A DNA stretch of 11,849 bases from Bryobacterales bacterium (lineage in GTDB: Bacteria; Acidobacteriota; Terriglobia; Bryobacterales; Bryobacteraceae): the NCBI GenBank assembly GCA_003517725.1, contig DOZZ01000230.1, positions 9,297 through 21,145 of the forward strand. Reading direction: 5' to 3'. The position numbers were made by a program, and so were the translations under genes. This document shows, in pieces, positions 1-7,090 of the stretch (within the stretch, counting starts at the first letter, position 1; every line of letters starts with the position of its first letter). The notes beneath the pieces were generated by a model. It was not told where the DNA came from, did no database searches, and saw only the letters and a program-made list of their open reading frames with translations.

Positions 1-608
1 GGCAGCGCCGTACAGTTGATCTTCACCAGCGGCTTTTCGGCGCGCGGCGAATGAAAGTGAATGGCGCGCGCGATCAAATCTTTGCCGACGCCGCTCTCGC
101 CCGCCAGCAGCACCGTCGAACGCGTCGGCGCCACGCGCAGCACCGTCGCGAAGATCTCCTGCATCGGTTTGCTGCGGCCCACGATGTTTTTGAAATCGTA
201 GCGCTGCCCCAACTCCTCGCGCAGCTTGCGGTTTTCATCGCGCAGGCTGCTGACTTCGAGCGCTTTGCGCACCACCGTCACCAGGTGATCCAGCGAGACG
301 AACGGCTTCAACAGGAAGTCCGCCGCGCCGGATTTCATGGCCTGCACCGCGTTCTCTACCGTGCCGTACGCCGTCATCACAATCACCGGCGCATGCGAGT
401 TCTGGCGCCGTATCAACTGCAGCAGTTCCAGGCCATCCATGCCCGGCAGGCGCAGGTCGGTCAGGATCAGGTCGGCGCGGTCGAGCAGCGGCAGGGCCTC
501 CTCGGCGGTCCTGGCCTGCTCCACTTCAAAGCCTTCGCCGGTCAGCTGCAGTTGCATCACCCTCCGCAGTTTGTCTTCATCCTCGACAATCAGAATTCGC
601 TGTTTCAT
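1..608 (-). CDS. Sigma-54-dependent NtrC-family response regulator (partial, C-terminus beyond left edge)
   Basis: Cytoplasmic transcription activator that, once phosphorylated, should drive sigma-54 promoters by ATP hydrolysis. About 202 residues are visible. The receiver domain (about 4-115) begins RILIVEDED and has the phosphoacceptor Asp51 in LTDLRLPGMDG, the conserved Thr79 in MTA and Lys101 in LKPF. A charged linker (SLRDENRKLREEL) follows. The AAA+ domain begins near residue 140 (NIVGRSKPMQEIF) and contains the Walker A motif GESGVGKD (about 171-178). The rest of the AAA+ domain and the DNA-binding domain lie outside the window. The ATG overlaps the TGA of the upstream kinase gene in an ATGA junction, which indicates translational coupling and a cognate pair of the AtoS-AtoC/ZraS-ZraR type. 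The stimulus and targets cannot be read from the sequence. Confidence 0.95.
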   Translation of the reverse strand, partial: MKQRILIVEDEDKLRRVMQLQLTGEGFEVEQARTAEEALPLLDRADLILTDLRLPGMDGLELLQLIRRQNSHAPVIVMTAYGTVENAVQAMKSGAADFLLKPFVSLDHLVTVVRKALEVSSLRDENRKLREELGQRYDFKNIVGRSKPMQEIFATVLRVAPTRSTVLLAGESGVGKDLIARAIHFHSPRAEKPLVKINCTAL

Positions 609-1852
609 GTTTCTCCGGCTAATCGCAAAGGTAACAGCACGCGGAATACAGTGCCCTGGCCCGGCGCGCTCTCGAAGACTATTTTGCCGCCGTGCTCGTC
701 CACAATCTTGGACACGATCGCCAGTCCCAGGCCCGTACCGGTTGCCTTCGTCGTCACGAACGGGTTGAAGATGGTGTCGGCCATCTTGGGCTCCACGCCG
801 CAGCCGCGATCGATCACGTCGATCTCCGCGCGATCGCCCGCGTCACGCGTCTTGATCGTCACGGTGCCGCCCTCGGGACTCGCCTGCACCGCGTTCAGCA
901 GCAGATTCACCAGCACCCGCTGCATCAGTTCGGCATCCATCGCAAACGGCCGCAGATCGGGCGAGTCGTTGCGGTAAATCGATACTTTGCGCGCGGCGTC
1001 CTCGCGCCGCACCTCGGCCACCGCGCGGTCGATCACGTCCGAGAGCGACGCTACCTCGGGCCTCAATTGCAGGGGCCGCGCGAAATCGAGGAAACGCGAC
1101 ACCAGCGAATTCGTGCGATCCGCCTCGCTCACGATGAAGCCGGCGACCTCGCGGGCAACCTCATCGCCGGTATTCCCACTCACCCCGCGCGAAAGCATCT
1201 CGGCCGAGGCTTTGATGGTTCCCAGCGGATTGCGCAGCTCATGCGCCAGGCCCGCCGACAGTTGTCCCAAGGCCGCCAGCCGTTCCGACCGGCGCACCTG
1301 CGCCTCGGCTTCACTCAAACTGCGGTTGGCATCTTCCAACTGCTCGGCCACTCTTTTATAGTTCAGATACTGGTCGCGCACCGCGCCCGCCAGCGTGTTG
1401 ACCAGCGTTCCCGAGAGTGCCAGGAACAGCAACCGGCGCACCAGCTCCACGGTCTGCGCGGGCTCGATCGCGAATCGCGTCCAATCGATGAATAGCAGGA
1501 ACGATAAATACGTGGCGCACGAGCCCACCGTGAAGGCCAGCGTTCCGAAGACGCCCAGCGCCGTCGCGGCCGAGACCACCGGCAGCAGCAGGATCAGGTA
1601 ATACGGGCTGCTCAGCCCGCCGGTATAGCCGATCAGCACGTAGCCGATCGCCATTTTGATCAGAATCCATACGGCTTTGACGTGCGCCGGTTGCGAGAAG
1701 ACCACGCGCGGTTCGGCCAGTTGCAGCAGCCCTAAAGCCGCGACCATGGCGATCACCCAGCGGTCATCCCCGCCGGTCGCCGCCAGCGCCGCGAACAGCA
1801 GTAACAACACCACGTCCTGCACGCGGACGCGCCGCGCCACCGGAAGCCTCAC
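605..1852 (-). CDS. Membrane-bound sensor histidine kinase (NtrB/AtoS-like)
   Basis: Inner-membrane kinase of 415 residues that should autophosphorylate on His204 and pass the phosphate to the coupled response regulator. The N-terminal third holds about six hydrophobic segments (roughly 13-27, 31-47, 59-77, 83-97, 99-122 and 137-156) with very short loops, so there is no extracytoplasmic sensor domain and sensing is probably within the membrane. A coiled-coil linker (about 163-193) leads to the HisKA domain with the H-box AHELRNPLG. The HATPase domain has the N-box (NLLLNAVQASP), G1 (DRGCGVEP), the F-box (FNPFVTTK) and G2 (GTGLGLA). I chose the GTG at 1852. An in-frame ATG at 2011 would add 53 residues lying wholly across the divergent S1 gene, and those residues do not resemble a kinase N-terminus. 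No good ribosome binding site precedes the GTG, so the exact start is uncertain. Confidence 0.93.
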   Translation of the reverse strand: MRLPVARRVRVQDVVLLLLFAALAATGGDDRWVIAMVAALGLLQLAEPRVVFSQPAHVKAVWILIKMAIGYVLIGYTGGLSSPYYLILLLPVVSAATALGVFGTLAFTVGSCATYLSFLLFIDWTRFAIEPAQTVELVRRLLFLALSGTLVNTLAGAVRDQYLNYKRVAEQLEDANRSLSEAEAQVRRSERLAALGQLSAGLAHELRNPLGTIKASAEMLSRGVSGNTGDEVAREVAGFIVSEADRTNSLVSRFLDFARPLQLRPEVASLSDVIDRAVAEVRREDAARKVSIYRNDSPDLRPFAMDAELMQRVLVNLLLNAVQASPEGGTVTIKTRDAGDRAEIDVIDRGCGVEPKMADTIFNPFVTTKATGTGLGLAIVSKIVDEHGGKIVFESAPGQGTVFRVLLPLRLAGET

Positions 1853-1897
1853 GCTGCCATGGTAACCGCGTTGTGCAAAAATAAAAGCGTACTCCCC
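1853..1897. promoter_or_regulatory. Divergent intergenic gap between kinase and S1 gene
   Basis: This 45-base gap separates two divergently transcribed genes and must hold or border both promoters. It has an A/T-rich stretch (about 1876-1888) in an otherwise GC-rich setting, as expected near a promoter. I could not identify convincing -35/-10 pairs or a -24/-12 sigma-54 element. The call rests on position and base composition only. Confidence 0.3.
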
Positions 1898-3637
1898 ATG
1901 CCCAATCAAACAGAGTTGGACCGCGCGTTGGAGGCTCCCGCCACGCCTGAACAGGCGAGCGGCGAAGAAACCTCTTTCGGCGAGCTCCTCAGCCAGTTCG
2001 AACAGACTCACCCGGAGAAACAGGAAAACAGCGCGGAGGGCCGTGAAGCGACCGTTGTCTCGGTCAGCGGGGAGTCCGTGTTTCTCGACATCGGGCAGAA
2101 GATCGAAGGCCGCCTGCCGTTAACCGCGTTTCAGGATAAGAGCGGGCAAACCAACGTCCAGCCCGGCCAGAAGTTAAAGGTCAACATCAGCGGCCGCGAC
2201 GAGGAGGGCTACTACAAGCTGTCGCTGCTGCACATCGAGCAGCCCAAAGACTGGTCCGCGCTCGAAACCGCATTTCAGGAAAAGCGCACCATCGCGGGCC
2301 GCGTCACCGGCCTGATCAAAGGCGGCGTCACGGTAGACGTCGGCACGCGCGCTTTCATGCCCGCCTCGCGCAGCGGCACGCGCGACGCCGCCGACCTGGC
2401 CAAGCTGGTTGGGCAGGAGATTGAGTGCCGCGTCATCAAGCTCGATAAAGACGATGACGACGTGGTGGTGGACCGCCGGGCCATTCTGGAGGAACAGGCC
2501 AAGGTCGCGCGCGAAAGCCGCTACAACGAGCTGCAGGAAGGCCAGGTGGTGCACGCCACGGTGCGCAGCCTGGTGGATTACGCGGCGTACCTCGATATCG
2601 GCGGCATTGACGGCATGCTTCACGTTTCGGAGATGTCTTACGGCCGCATCAACAAACCGGCCGACGTGTTGTCCATCGGGCAGCAGGTGGACGTTCAAAT
2701 TCTAAAAGTCGATCGCAGCCGCAAGAAGGTTTCGCTCGGCATGAAGCAGTTGCAAAAGGATCCGTGGGTCGGCGCGGCCGAGCGCTATCACGTGGGCGAT
2801 CGCATCCACGGCAAAGTCTCGCGCGTCGCCGATTTCGGTGCGTTCGTCGAGTTGGAGCCAGGTCTCGACGGCCTGATTCATCTCTCCGAAATGTCGTGGT
2901 CGAAGAAGGTGCGCAAACCGTCGGACGTGGTCAAGCCCGGCGAGACCGTGGAAGTGGTAGTGCTGGCCGTCAAGCCCGAAGACAAGCGTGTCTCACTCGG
3001 ATTAAAGCAGGCCTTGGGCGACCCGTGGGAAGATGCCGAGAAGAAATACCCGGTGGGCGCCACGGTCGAGGCTCCGGTCATTAGCTTGACCAAGTTCGGC
3101 GCGTTCGTGCAGCTCGATGAGCACATCGAAGGCATGATTCACGTGGGCGACATCAGCAACGATAAACGCATCAACCACCCGCAGGACGAATTGAAGGTCG
3201 GGCAAGTGGTGCGCGCGCAAGTGCTGGAATTCGACCGCGAGCGGCGCCGCCTGCGTCTGGGCATGAAGCAGTTGATTCCGACGGCCTCCGACGAGTACAT
3301 CGCCGAGCACAAGGAAGGCGATACAGTGACGGGCCGCGTGGCAGACGTCGCGCGCAATCGCGCCACGGTCGAACTGGGCGAGGGCGTGCTGGCCTATTGC
3401 CCGCTGGCCGAGAAAGAGGCCCGGGAAGAGAAGTCGGCGTCGGCCCCGCGCGCCACCGACGTGTCGGCGCTCAGTTCCATGCTGGCCGCCAAGTGGAAGA
3501 GCGGTCCGGCGGGGCAAGCCTCGCAGGAGACCAAGGGCGGCAAAGAGGTGCTGAAGGCGGGCCAGGTCCGCAGCTTCAAGATCGCGCGCCTCGACGCGGA
3601 AAAGAAACGCATCGATCTCGAAATGGTGGTCACCTAG
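1898..3637 (+). CDS. rpsA: S1 RNA-binding domain protein, probable 30S ribosomal protein S1
   Basis: A 579-residue protein built from six S1 (OB-fold) modules, at about 49-112, 130-195, 215-284, 300-371, 387-457 and 474-579. Length and domain count match bacterial ribosomal protein S1, which helps the 30S subunit bind mRNA. Modules 3-5 are the most canonical (for example VADFGAFVELEPGLDGLIHL and LTKFGAFVQLDEHIEGMIHV), with the typical DPW spacers between them. Modules 1 and 2 are more divergent, as in other S1 proteins. Module 6 is interrupted: after AYCPLAEKE comes a polar insert of about 45 residues containing SSMLAAKWKSG, then the usual closing strand (LKAGQVRSFKIARLD). I chose the ATG at 1898 over an in-frame ATG at 1859, because the latter lies within a few bases of the divergent kinase start and adds an unremarkable leader. 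Neither has a clear Shine-Dalgarno. A paralogous S1-repeat regulator cannot be excluded without the rest of the genome. Confidence 0.85.
   Translation: MPNQTELDRALEAPATPEQASGEETSFGELLSQFEQTHPEKQENSAEGREATVVSVSGESVFLDIGQKIEGRLPLTAFQDKSGQTNVQPGQKLKVNISGRDEEGYYKLSLLHIEQPKDWSALETAFQEKRTIAGRVTGLIKGGVTVDVGTRAFMPASRSGTRDAADLAKLVGQEIECRVIKLDKDDDDVVVDRRAILEEQAKVARESRYNELQEGQVVHATVRSLVDYAAYLDIGGIDGMLHVSEMSYGRINKPADVLSIGQQVDVQILKVDRSRKKVSLGMKQLQKDPWVGAAERYHVGDRIHGKVSRVADFGAFVELEPGLDGLIHLSEMSWSKKVRKPSDVVKPGETVEVVVLAVKPEDKRVSLGLKQALGDPWEDAEKKYPVGATVEAPVISLTKFGAFVQLDEHIEGMIHVGDISNDKRINHPQDELKVGQVVRAQVLEFDRERRRLRLGMKQLIPTASDEYIAEHKEGDTVTGRVADVARNRATVELGEGVLAYCPLAEKEAREEKSASAPRATDVSALSSMLAAKWKSGPAGQASQETKGGKEVLKAGQVRSFKIARLDAEKKRIDLEMVVT
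3634..3637. other. Shared palindromic stop CTAG of two convergent genes
   Basis: The plus-strand S1 gene ends with TAG at 3635-3637, and the minus-strand CRTAC1-like gene ends with TAG at 3636-3634. Both stop codons are read from the same four-base palindrome CTAG. There is no intergenic space, so any terminator for either transcript must lie inside the opposing coding sequence. Confidence 0.95.
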
Positions 3638-5397
3638 CCTCCGGTAGTGCGGCCTTTGGTCAAGCGCTCCATCTTGACGCCCTGCCCTTCGGTGAGCGTC
3701 ACCAGTTGATCGGCCGCCACATGGGTCAGCTTCTCTTTGGCGCCGCTGGGCCAGCGAATCTCCAGATCCACTGTCTTCACCGCCCCCAAACCAAAATGCA
3801 GCCGCAAATCGTTGGCGGAATAGAAGCTTGACTGGCTCAGCACCTCCTGCGCCTGCACCTTGCCTCCGTAATGCAGCGTGACGCGCGCGCCAATCGCGCT
3901 GCGGTTCGATTTCGTGCCGATCAGCTTCACCTTGATCCAGTGGGCGTCGCCCGACACATCGTTGCGTAACAATGATGGGGGCTCATTCAAGTTGATGATC
4001 ACGACGTCCACATCGCCGTCGTTATCGAAATCGCCGAAAGCGCAACCTCGGCTGGCGTGCGGCGCCGCGACTCCCGGGCCAGCCTCCTCGATCAACTCTT
4101 CGAACCGCGCGTTCCCTAAGTTGCGAAAGACCAGGCGGGGCGTCTTAAACGGGTAATTCGGAAGTTTCTTTTCTACTTCCGGATACACGCTGCCGCTCAC
4201 CACAAACAGATCCGGCAGCCCGTCGTTATCCAAATCGACGATCCCGGTGCCCCAGCGCACGTAGCGTGTTTCAACACCCAGCCCGGCGCGCACCGTGACG
4301 TCCTCGAAATTACCCGTCCCGTCGTTCCGATACAGAATATCGGTGTCGTCCGAGAAATGGGTCTTGAAAATGTCGAGGTTGCCCGTCAGGTGGCAATCCC
4401 CCACGCCGACGCCCATTCCAGCCTGTTCCATGCCGTCCTCATTCAGCGCGACGCCGCTTTCCAGACTCACATCGGCGAAGGTGCCGTCACGATTGTTGTG
4501 GAACAGGAAGCTGGGCGAAGAGTCGCAGGCGACATATAAATCGGGCCATCCGTCGTTATCGAAATCGGCCGCGACGGCGGTCATGCAGTAGCTGCCCTTG
4601 GCTTTGGACAAGCCCGCGCGGTCGCTCACGTCGGTAAACGTCCCGTCGCCATTGTTGCGATAAAAGTAGAGACGCCCCGGAGGCAGCCCGCGCGGACCGC
4701 AATTGACCGGAATGCCTTTCCAATTGCAGTTGGTGTTCTGGCCGGGCTTCCCCACGCGGGCGGCGTCGAAGTCCAGATAGGTTGCCACCAGCAGGTCAAG
4801 ATGGCCGTTGCGCCTGGACTCGACAAAGGTACACCCGGAACACCAGCGGGAGGCCGGGTGCAGTAAACCGGCCTCTTTGGTGACGTCGGTGAAGGTGCCG
4901 TCGCCGTTATTGCGATAGAGCACGTTCTGGCCGCGGTATGTGACGAACAGGTCATCGAAGCCGTCGTTGTTGTAGTCGCCCACGCACACCGCCGACGCCC
5001 ACGCCGCGCTCGAGAGACCGGCCTTGGCCGTGATGTCGGTGAAGGTGCCGTCCCGATTGTTGTGGTACAGCCGGTTCGACGCGCCGGGCGCATCGCCTTC
5101 GAGCAGCGAGCCGCTCAGCACAAAGATGTCGGGCCATCCGTCGTGATCGTAATCGAAAAAAGCCACGCCGCAGCCCACGGTTTCCACGATGTAGTCTTTG
5201 TGATCCACGCCGCCGTAGATTACCGGCGCCGACAACCCCGCCTGCGCCGCGATATCGGTAAACCGCGCGTGAAATGGCACTCCGGAAGGCTTGCCGCGCG
5301 GTGTCGGCTTCACCGTCCGGGTGGACACGCCCTGCGCCAGCCCGCGCGCGGCGGGCGCCAGCAAAAGGCTCAGGCAATCTCTTCTGCTCAATAGCAT
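3634..5397 (-). CDS. Secreted FG-GAP/VCBS repeat protein with ASPIC/UnbV domain (CRTAC1-like)
   Basis: About 587 residues; a second in-frame ATG at 5403 would add two. The N-terminus has a twin-arginine signal (SRRDCLSLLLA, with cleavage likely after GLA), so export in folded form through Tat is expected. The body is a beta-propeller of repeats with calcium-binding-type loops, numbered from the 5403 ATG: DYDHDGWPD (84), DYNNDGFDD (143), FDNDGWPD (281), DLDNDGLPD (390) and DFDNDGDVD (458). These alternate with the family-typical NNGDGTFTDV strands. Two repeat loops are degenerate (VESRRNGHLD near 194 and DCHLTGNLD near 336). The C-terminal 100 residues form the ASPIC/UnbV domain (HWIKVKLIGTKSNRSAIGARV through RWPSGAKEKL). 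An AGAG ribosome binding site fits the ATG at 5397. The enzymatic or binding role of this family in bacteria is not settled. The gene is convergent with the S1 gene and shares its stop-codon bases. Confidence 0.93.
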   Translation of the reverse strand: MLLSRRDCLSLLLAPAARGLAQGVSTRTVKPTPRGKPSGVPFHARFTDIAAQAGLSAPVIYGGVDHKDYIVETVGCGVAFFDYDHDGWPDIFVLSGSLLEGDAPGASNRLYHNNRDGTFTDITAKAGLSSAAWASAVCVGDYNNDGFDDLFVTYRGQNVLYRNNGDGTFTDVTKEAGLLHPASRWCSGCTFVESRRNGHLDLLVATYLDFDAARVGKPGQNTNCNWKGIPVNCGPRGLPPGRLYFYRNNGDGTFTDVSDRAGLSKAKGSYCMTAVAADFDNDGWPDLYVACDSSPSFLFHNNRDGTFADVSLESGVALNEDGMEQAGMGVGVGDCHLTGNLDIFKTHFSDDTDILYRNDGTGNFEDVTVRAGLGVETRYVRWGTGIVDLDNDGLPDLFVVSGSVYPEVEKKLPNYPFKTPRLVFRNLGNARFEELIEEAGPGVAAPHASRGCAFGDFDNDGDVDVVIINLNEPPSLLRNDVSGDAHWIKVKLIGTKSNRSAIGARVTLHYGGKVQAQEVLSQSSFYSANDLRLHFGLGAVKTVDLEIRWPSGAKEKLTHVAADQLVTLTEGQGVKMERLTKGRTTGG

Positions 5398-5403
5398 TCG
5401 CAT

Positions 5404-5425
5404 CTCTGATACTTTCGAGAATACC
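5404..5425. promoter_or_regulatory. Very short divergent gap with ribosome binding sites for both genes
   Basis: Twenty-two bases separate the outermost ATG of the CRTAC1-like gene from the GTG start of the glycosidase. CGAGA at 5416-5420 sits five bases before the GTG and could serve as its ribosome binding site. On the other strand CAGAG precedes the 5397 ATG at normal spacing. The gap is too small for two full promoters, so promoter elements must overlap the opposing coding regions. No strong -10/-35 pair is visible. Confidence 0.35.
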
Positions 5426-7090
5426 GTGCGTCCTTTTCATTTTCCCGTGGGCCTTTGCCTGTTGCTCCTGCCGGCCATCGCGCAGCAGAGCGTCACGATT
5501 CGCGTCGACACTGCCCGCAGCCTTGGGCCGTCGAAGCCGATCTGGTCTTATTTCGGCTATGACGAGCCGAACTACACCTACACCGCCCATGGCCGCAAGC
5601 TGATCTCGGAGCTGGCCGCCTTGCGCACGCCGGTCTACATTCGGGCGCATAACCTGCTGACCACCGGCGATGGCACGCCCGCGCTCAAGTGGGGCTCGAC
5701 CAACGCCTACACCGAAGACGCCGCCGGACGGCCTGTGTATCGCTGGGATATTGTCGACCGCATTCTGGACACGTATCTCAACGTGCATGCCAGGCCCTTT
5801 GTCGAGATCGGCTTCATGCCGCGGGCGCTCTCCACCAAGCCCGAACCTTACCAGCATCGATGGCCACAGACGAAGATAGCGGCCGGCTGGGCCTATCCGC
5901 CAAAGGATTACCAGAAATGGGCGGAACTGATTTACCAGTGGGTGCGCCACGAGACGGAACTCCATGGGGCGGCGGAGGTGAGCCGTTGGTATTGGGAGGT
6001 CTGGAACGAGCCGGATATCGAATATTGGCAAGGCACGCCCGAAGAGTACGACCGCCTGTACGACTTCGCGGTGGATGCCGTGAAGCGCGCCGCGCCGCAT
6101 GCCCGCGTGGGCGGACCGGCGACTACAGGGCCGGCCAGCGCCAAGGCGGCGGCCTTCCTGCGGCAATTCCTGGAGCACTGCGCGACGGGCCGCAACTTCG
6201 CCACGGGCGCAACCGGCGCCCCGCTCGATTTCATCACCTACCATGCCAAGGGCCGCCCCAATGTGGCGGCGGCCCACGTGCAGATGGGCTTGGCGAAGAA
6301 CCTGGACGATGTCGAGCAGGGCATGCGCATCGTGACCTCGTTCCCGAAATTTCACGATCTGCCGATCATCCTGAGCGAGTCGGATCCCGAAGGCTGCGCG
6401 GCGTGTTCGGCCCGCACGTACCCGCAAAACGCTTACCGCAACGGGCCGCTCTATCCGTGTTACACGGCCGCCGCGATGAACAACATCTTCCAACTGGCCG
6501 ACGGATATCACGCCAATATCGAGGGCATGCTGACGTGGGCCTTCGAGTTCGAAGACCAGCCCTATTTCGAGGGCTTCAGAACGCTCGCGAGCAACGGCAT
6601 CGACAAACCGGTGCTGAACGTCTTCCGCATGGCGGCGCGGATGGGCGGCGACCGCGTGGCCGTCGAAAGCAGCGCCGGGCTCAGCGTGGAGCAGATTCTC
6701 CAATCCGGCGTGCGGCAGAGCGCTGACGTGAACGCGATGGCCACGCGATCGGCGCGCGGCGTGTCCGTGATGGCCTGGAACTATCACGACGACGATGTCG
6801 CGGGGCCCGAGGCCGCCGTGCGGCTGACCGTGACCGGCCTTCCCGCTGCCGCGAAGCGTGTGCAACTGCGGCACTATCGCATCGATCGCGATCACAGCAA
6901 TGCCTACACCGCGTGGCAGGCCATGGGCTCGCCGCAAAATCCCACGCCGGAGCAATACCGGCGCCTGGAAGCCGCGGGCAAACTGCAGATGCTTGGGCCG
7001 CCGCAGTCACTGGCCGCGGGCGGCGGCCAAGTAGAGGTGAGCTTCGCGCTGCCGCGGCAGGCCGTCTCGCTGCTTCAAATCGGCTGGTGA
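5426..7090 (+). CDS. Secreted GH39-like glycoside hydrolase (beta-xylosidase family)
   Basis: A predicted exported retaining glycosidase of 554 residues. The GTG start gives a short signal peptide (RPFHFPVGLCLLLLPAIAQ, cleavage near AIA-QQ). An upstream ATG at 5291 in the same frame would run 45 residues through the start of the divergent gene and bury this signal, so I rejected it. The (beta/alpha)8 catalytic domain spans about 25-400. The acid/base is Glu195 in WEVWNEPD, and the likely nucleophile is Glu318 in IILSESDPEG, about 123 residues later, as in clan GH-A enzymes of family 39. A C-terminal beta-sandwich-like domain follows (about 405-554, from VAVESSAGLSVEQ to the end). A cysteine-containing loop (CAACSA and later YPC) directly follows the nucleophile. 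The family suggests cleavage of xylosides or related plant or microbial glycans; the true substrate is unknown. The 3' end overlaps the convergent propeller gene by 16 bases. Confidence 0.85.
   Translation: MRPFHFPVGLCLLLLPAIAQQSVTIRVDTARSLGPSKPIWSYFGYDEPNYTYTAHGRKLISELAALRTPVYIRAHNLLTTGDGTPALKWGSTNAYTEDAAGRPVYRWDIVDRILDTYLNVHARPFVEIGFMPRALSTKPEPYQHRWPQTKIAAGWAYPPKDYQKWAELIYQWVRHETELHGAAEVSRWYWEVWNEPDIEYWQGTPEEYDRLYDFAVDAVKRAAPHARVGGPATTGPASAKAAAFLRQFLEHCATGRNFATGATGAPLDFITYHAKGRPNVAAAHVQMGLAKNLDDVEQGMRIVTSFPKFHDLPIILSESDPEGCAACSARTYPQNAYRNGPLYPCYTAAAMNNIFQLADGYHANIEGMLTWAFEFEDQPYFEGFRTLASNGIDKPVLNVFRMAARMGGDRVAVESSAGLSVEQILQSGVRQSADVNAMATRSARGVSVMAWNYHDDDVAGPEAAVRLTVTGLPAAAKRVQLRHYRIDRDHSNAYTAWQAMGSPQNPTPEQYRRLEAAGKLQMLGPPQSLAAGGGQVEVSFALPRQAVSLLQIGW

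Noticed and set aside
51..977. Plus-strand open frame of 308 codons at the left edge
   Set aside because: It is antisense to the response regulator and kinase, whose motifs are unambiguous, and has a composition typical of shadow frames.
1853..1897. Search for a sigma-54 (-24/-12) promoter near the two-component genes
   Set aside because: No GG-N10-GC element with the usual surrounding bases is visible here on either strand.
4010..5160. Repeated DNA strings such as CCGTCGTTATCGAAATCG, considered as a direct-repeat array
   Set aside because: They are the reverse complement of codons for the repeated calcium loops (DFDNDGxPD) in the propeller; spacing follows the protein blades, and there are no uniform spacers as in CRISPR.
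4952..6955. Minus-strand open frame of 667 codons
   Set aside because: It runs antisense through the GH39-like gene and out of frame into the CRTAC1-like gene. The translation is Arg/His/Ala-rich without domains or signal peptide, typical of the antisense frame of a high-GC gene.
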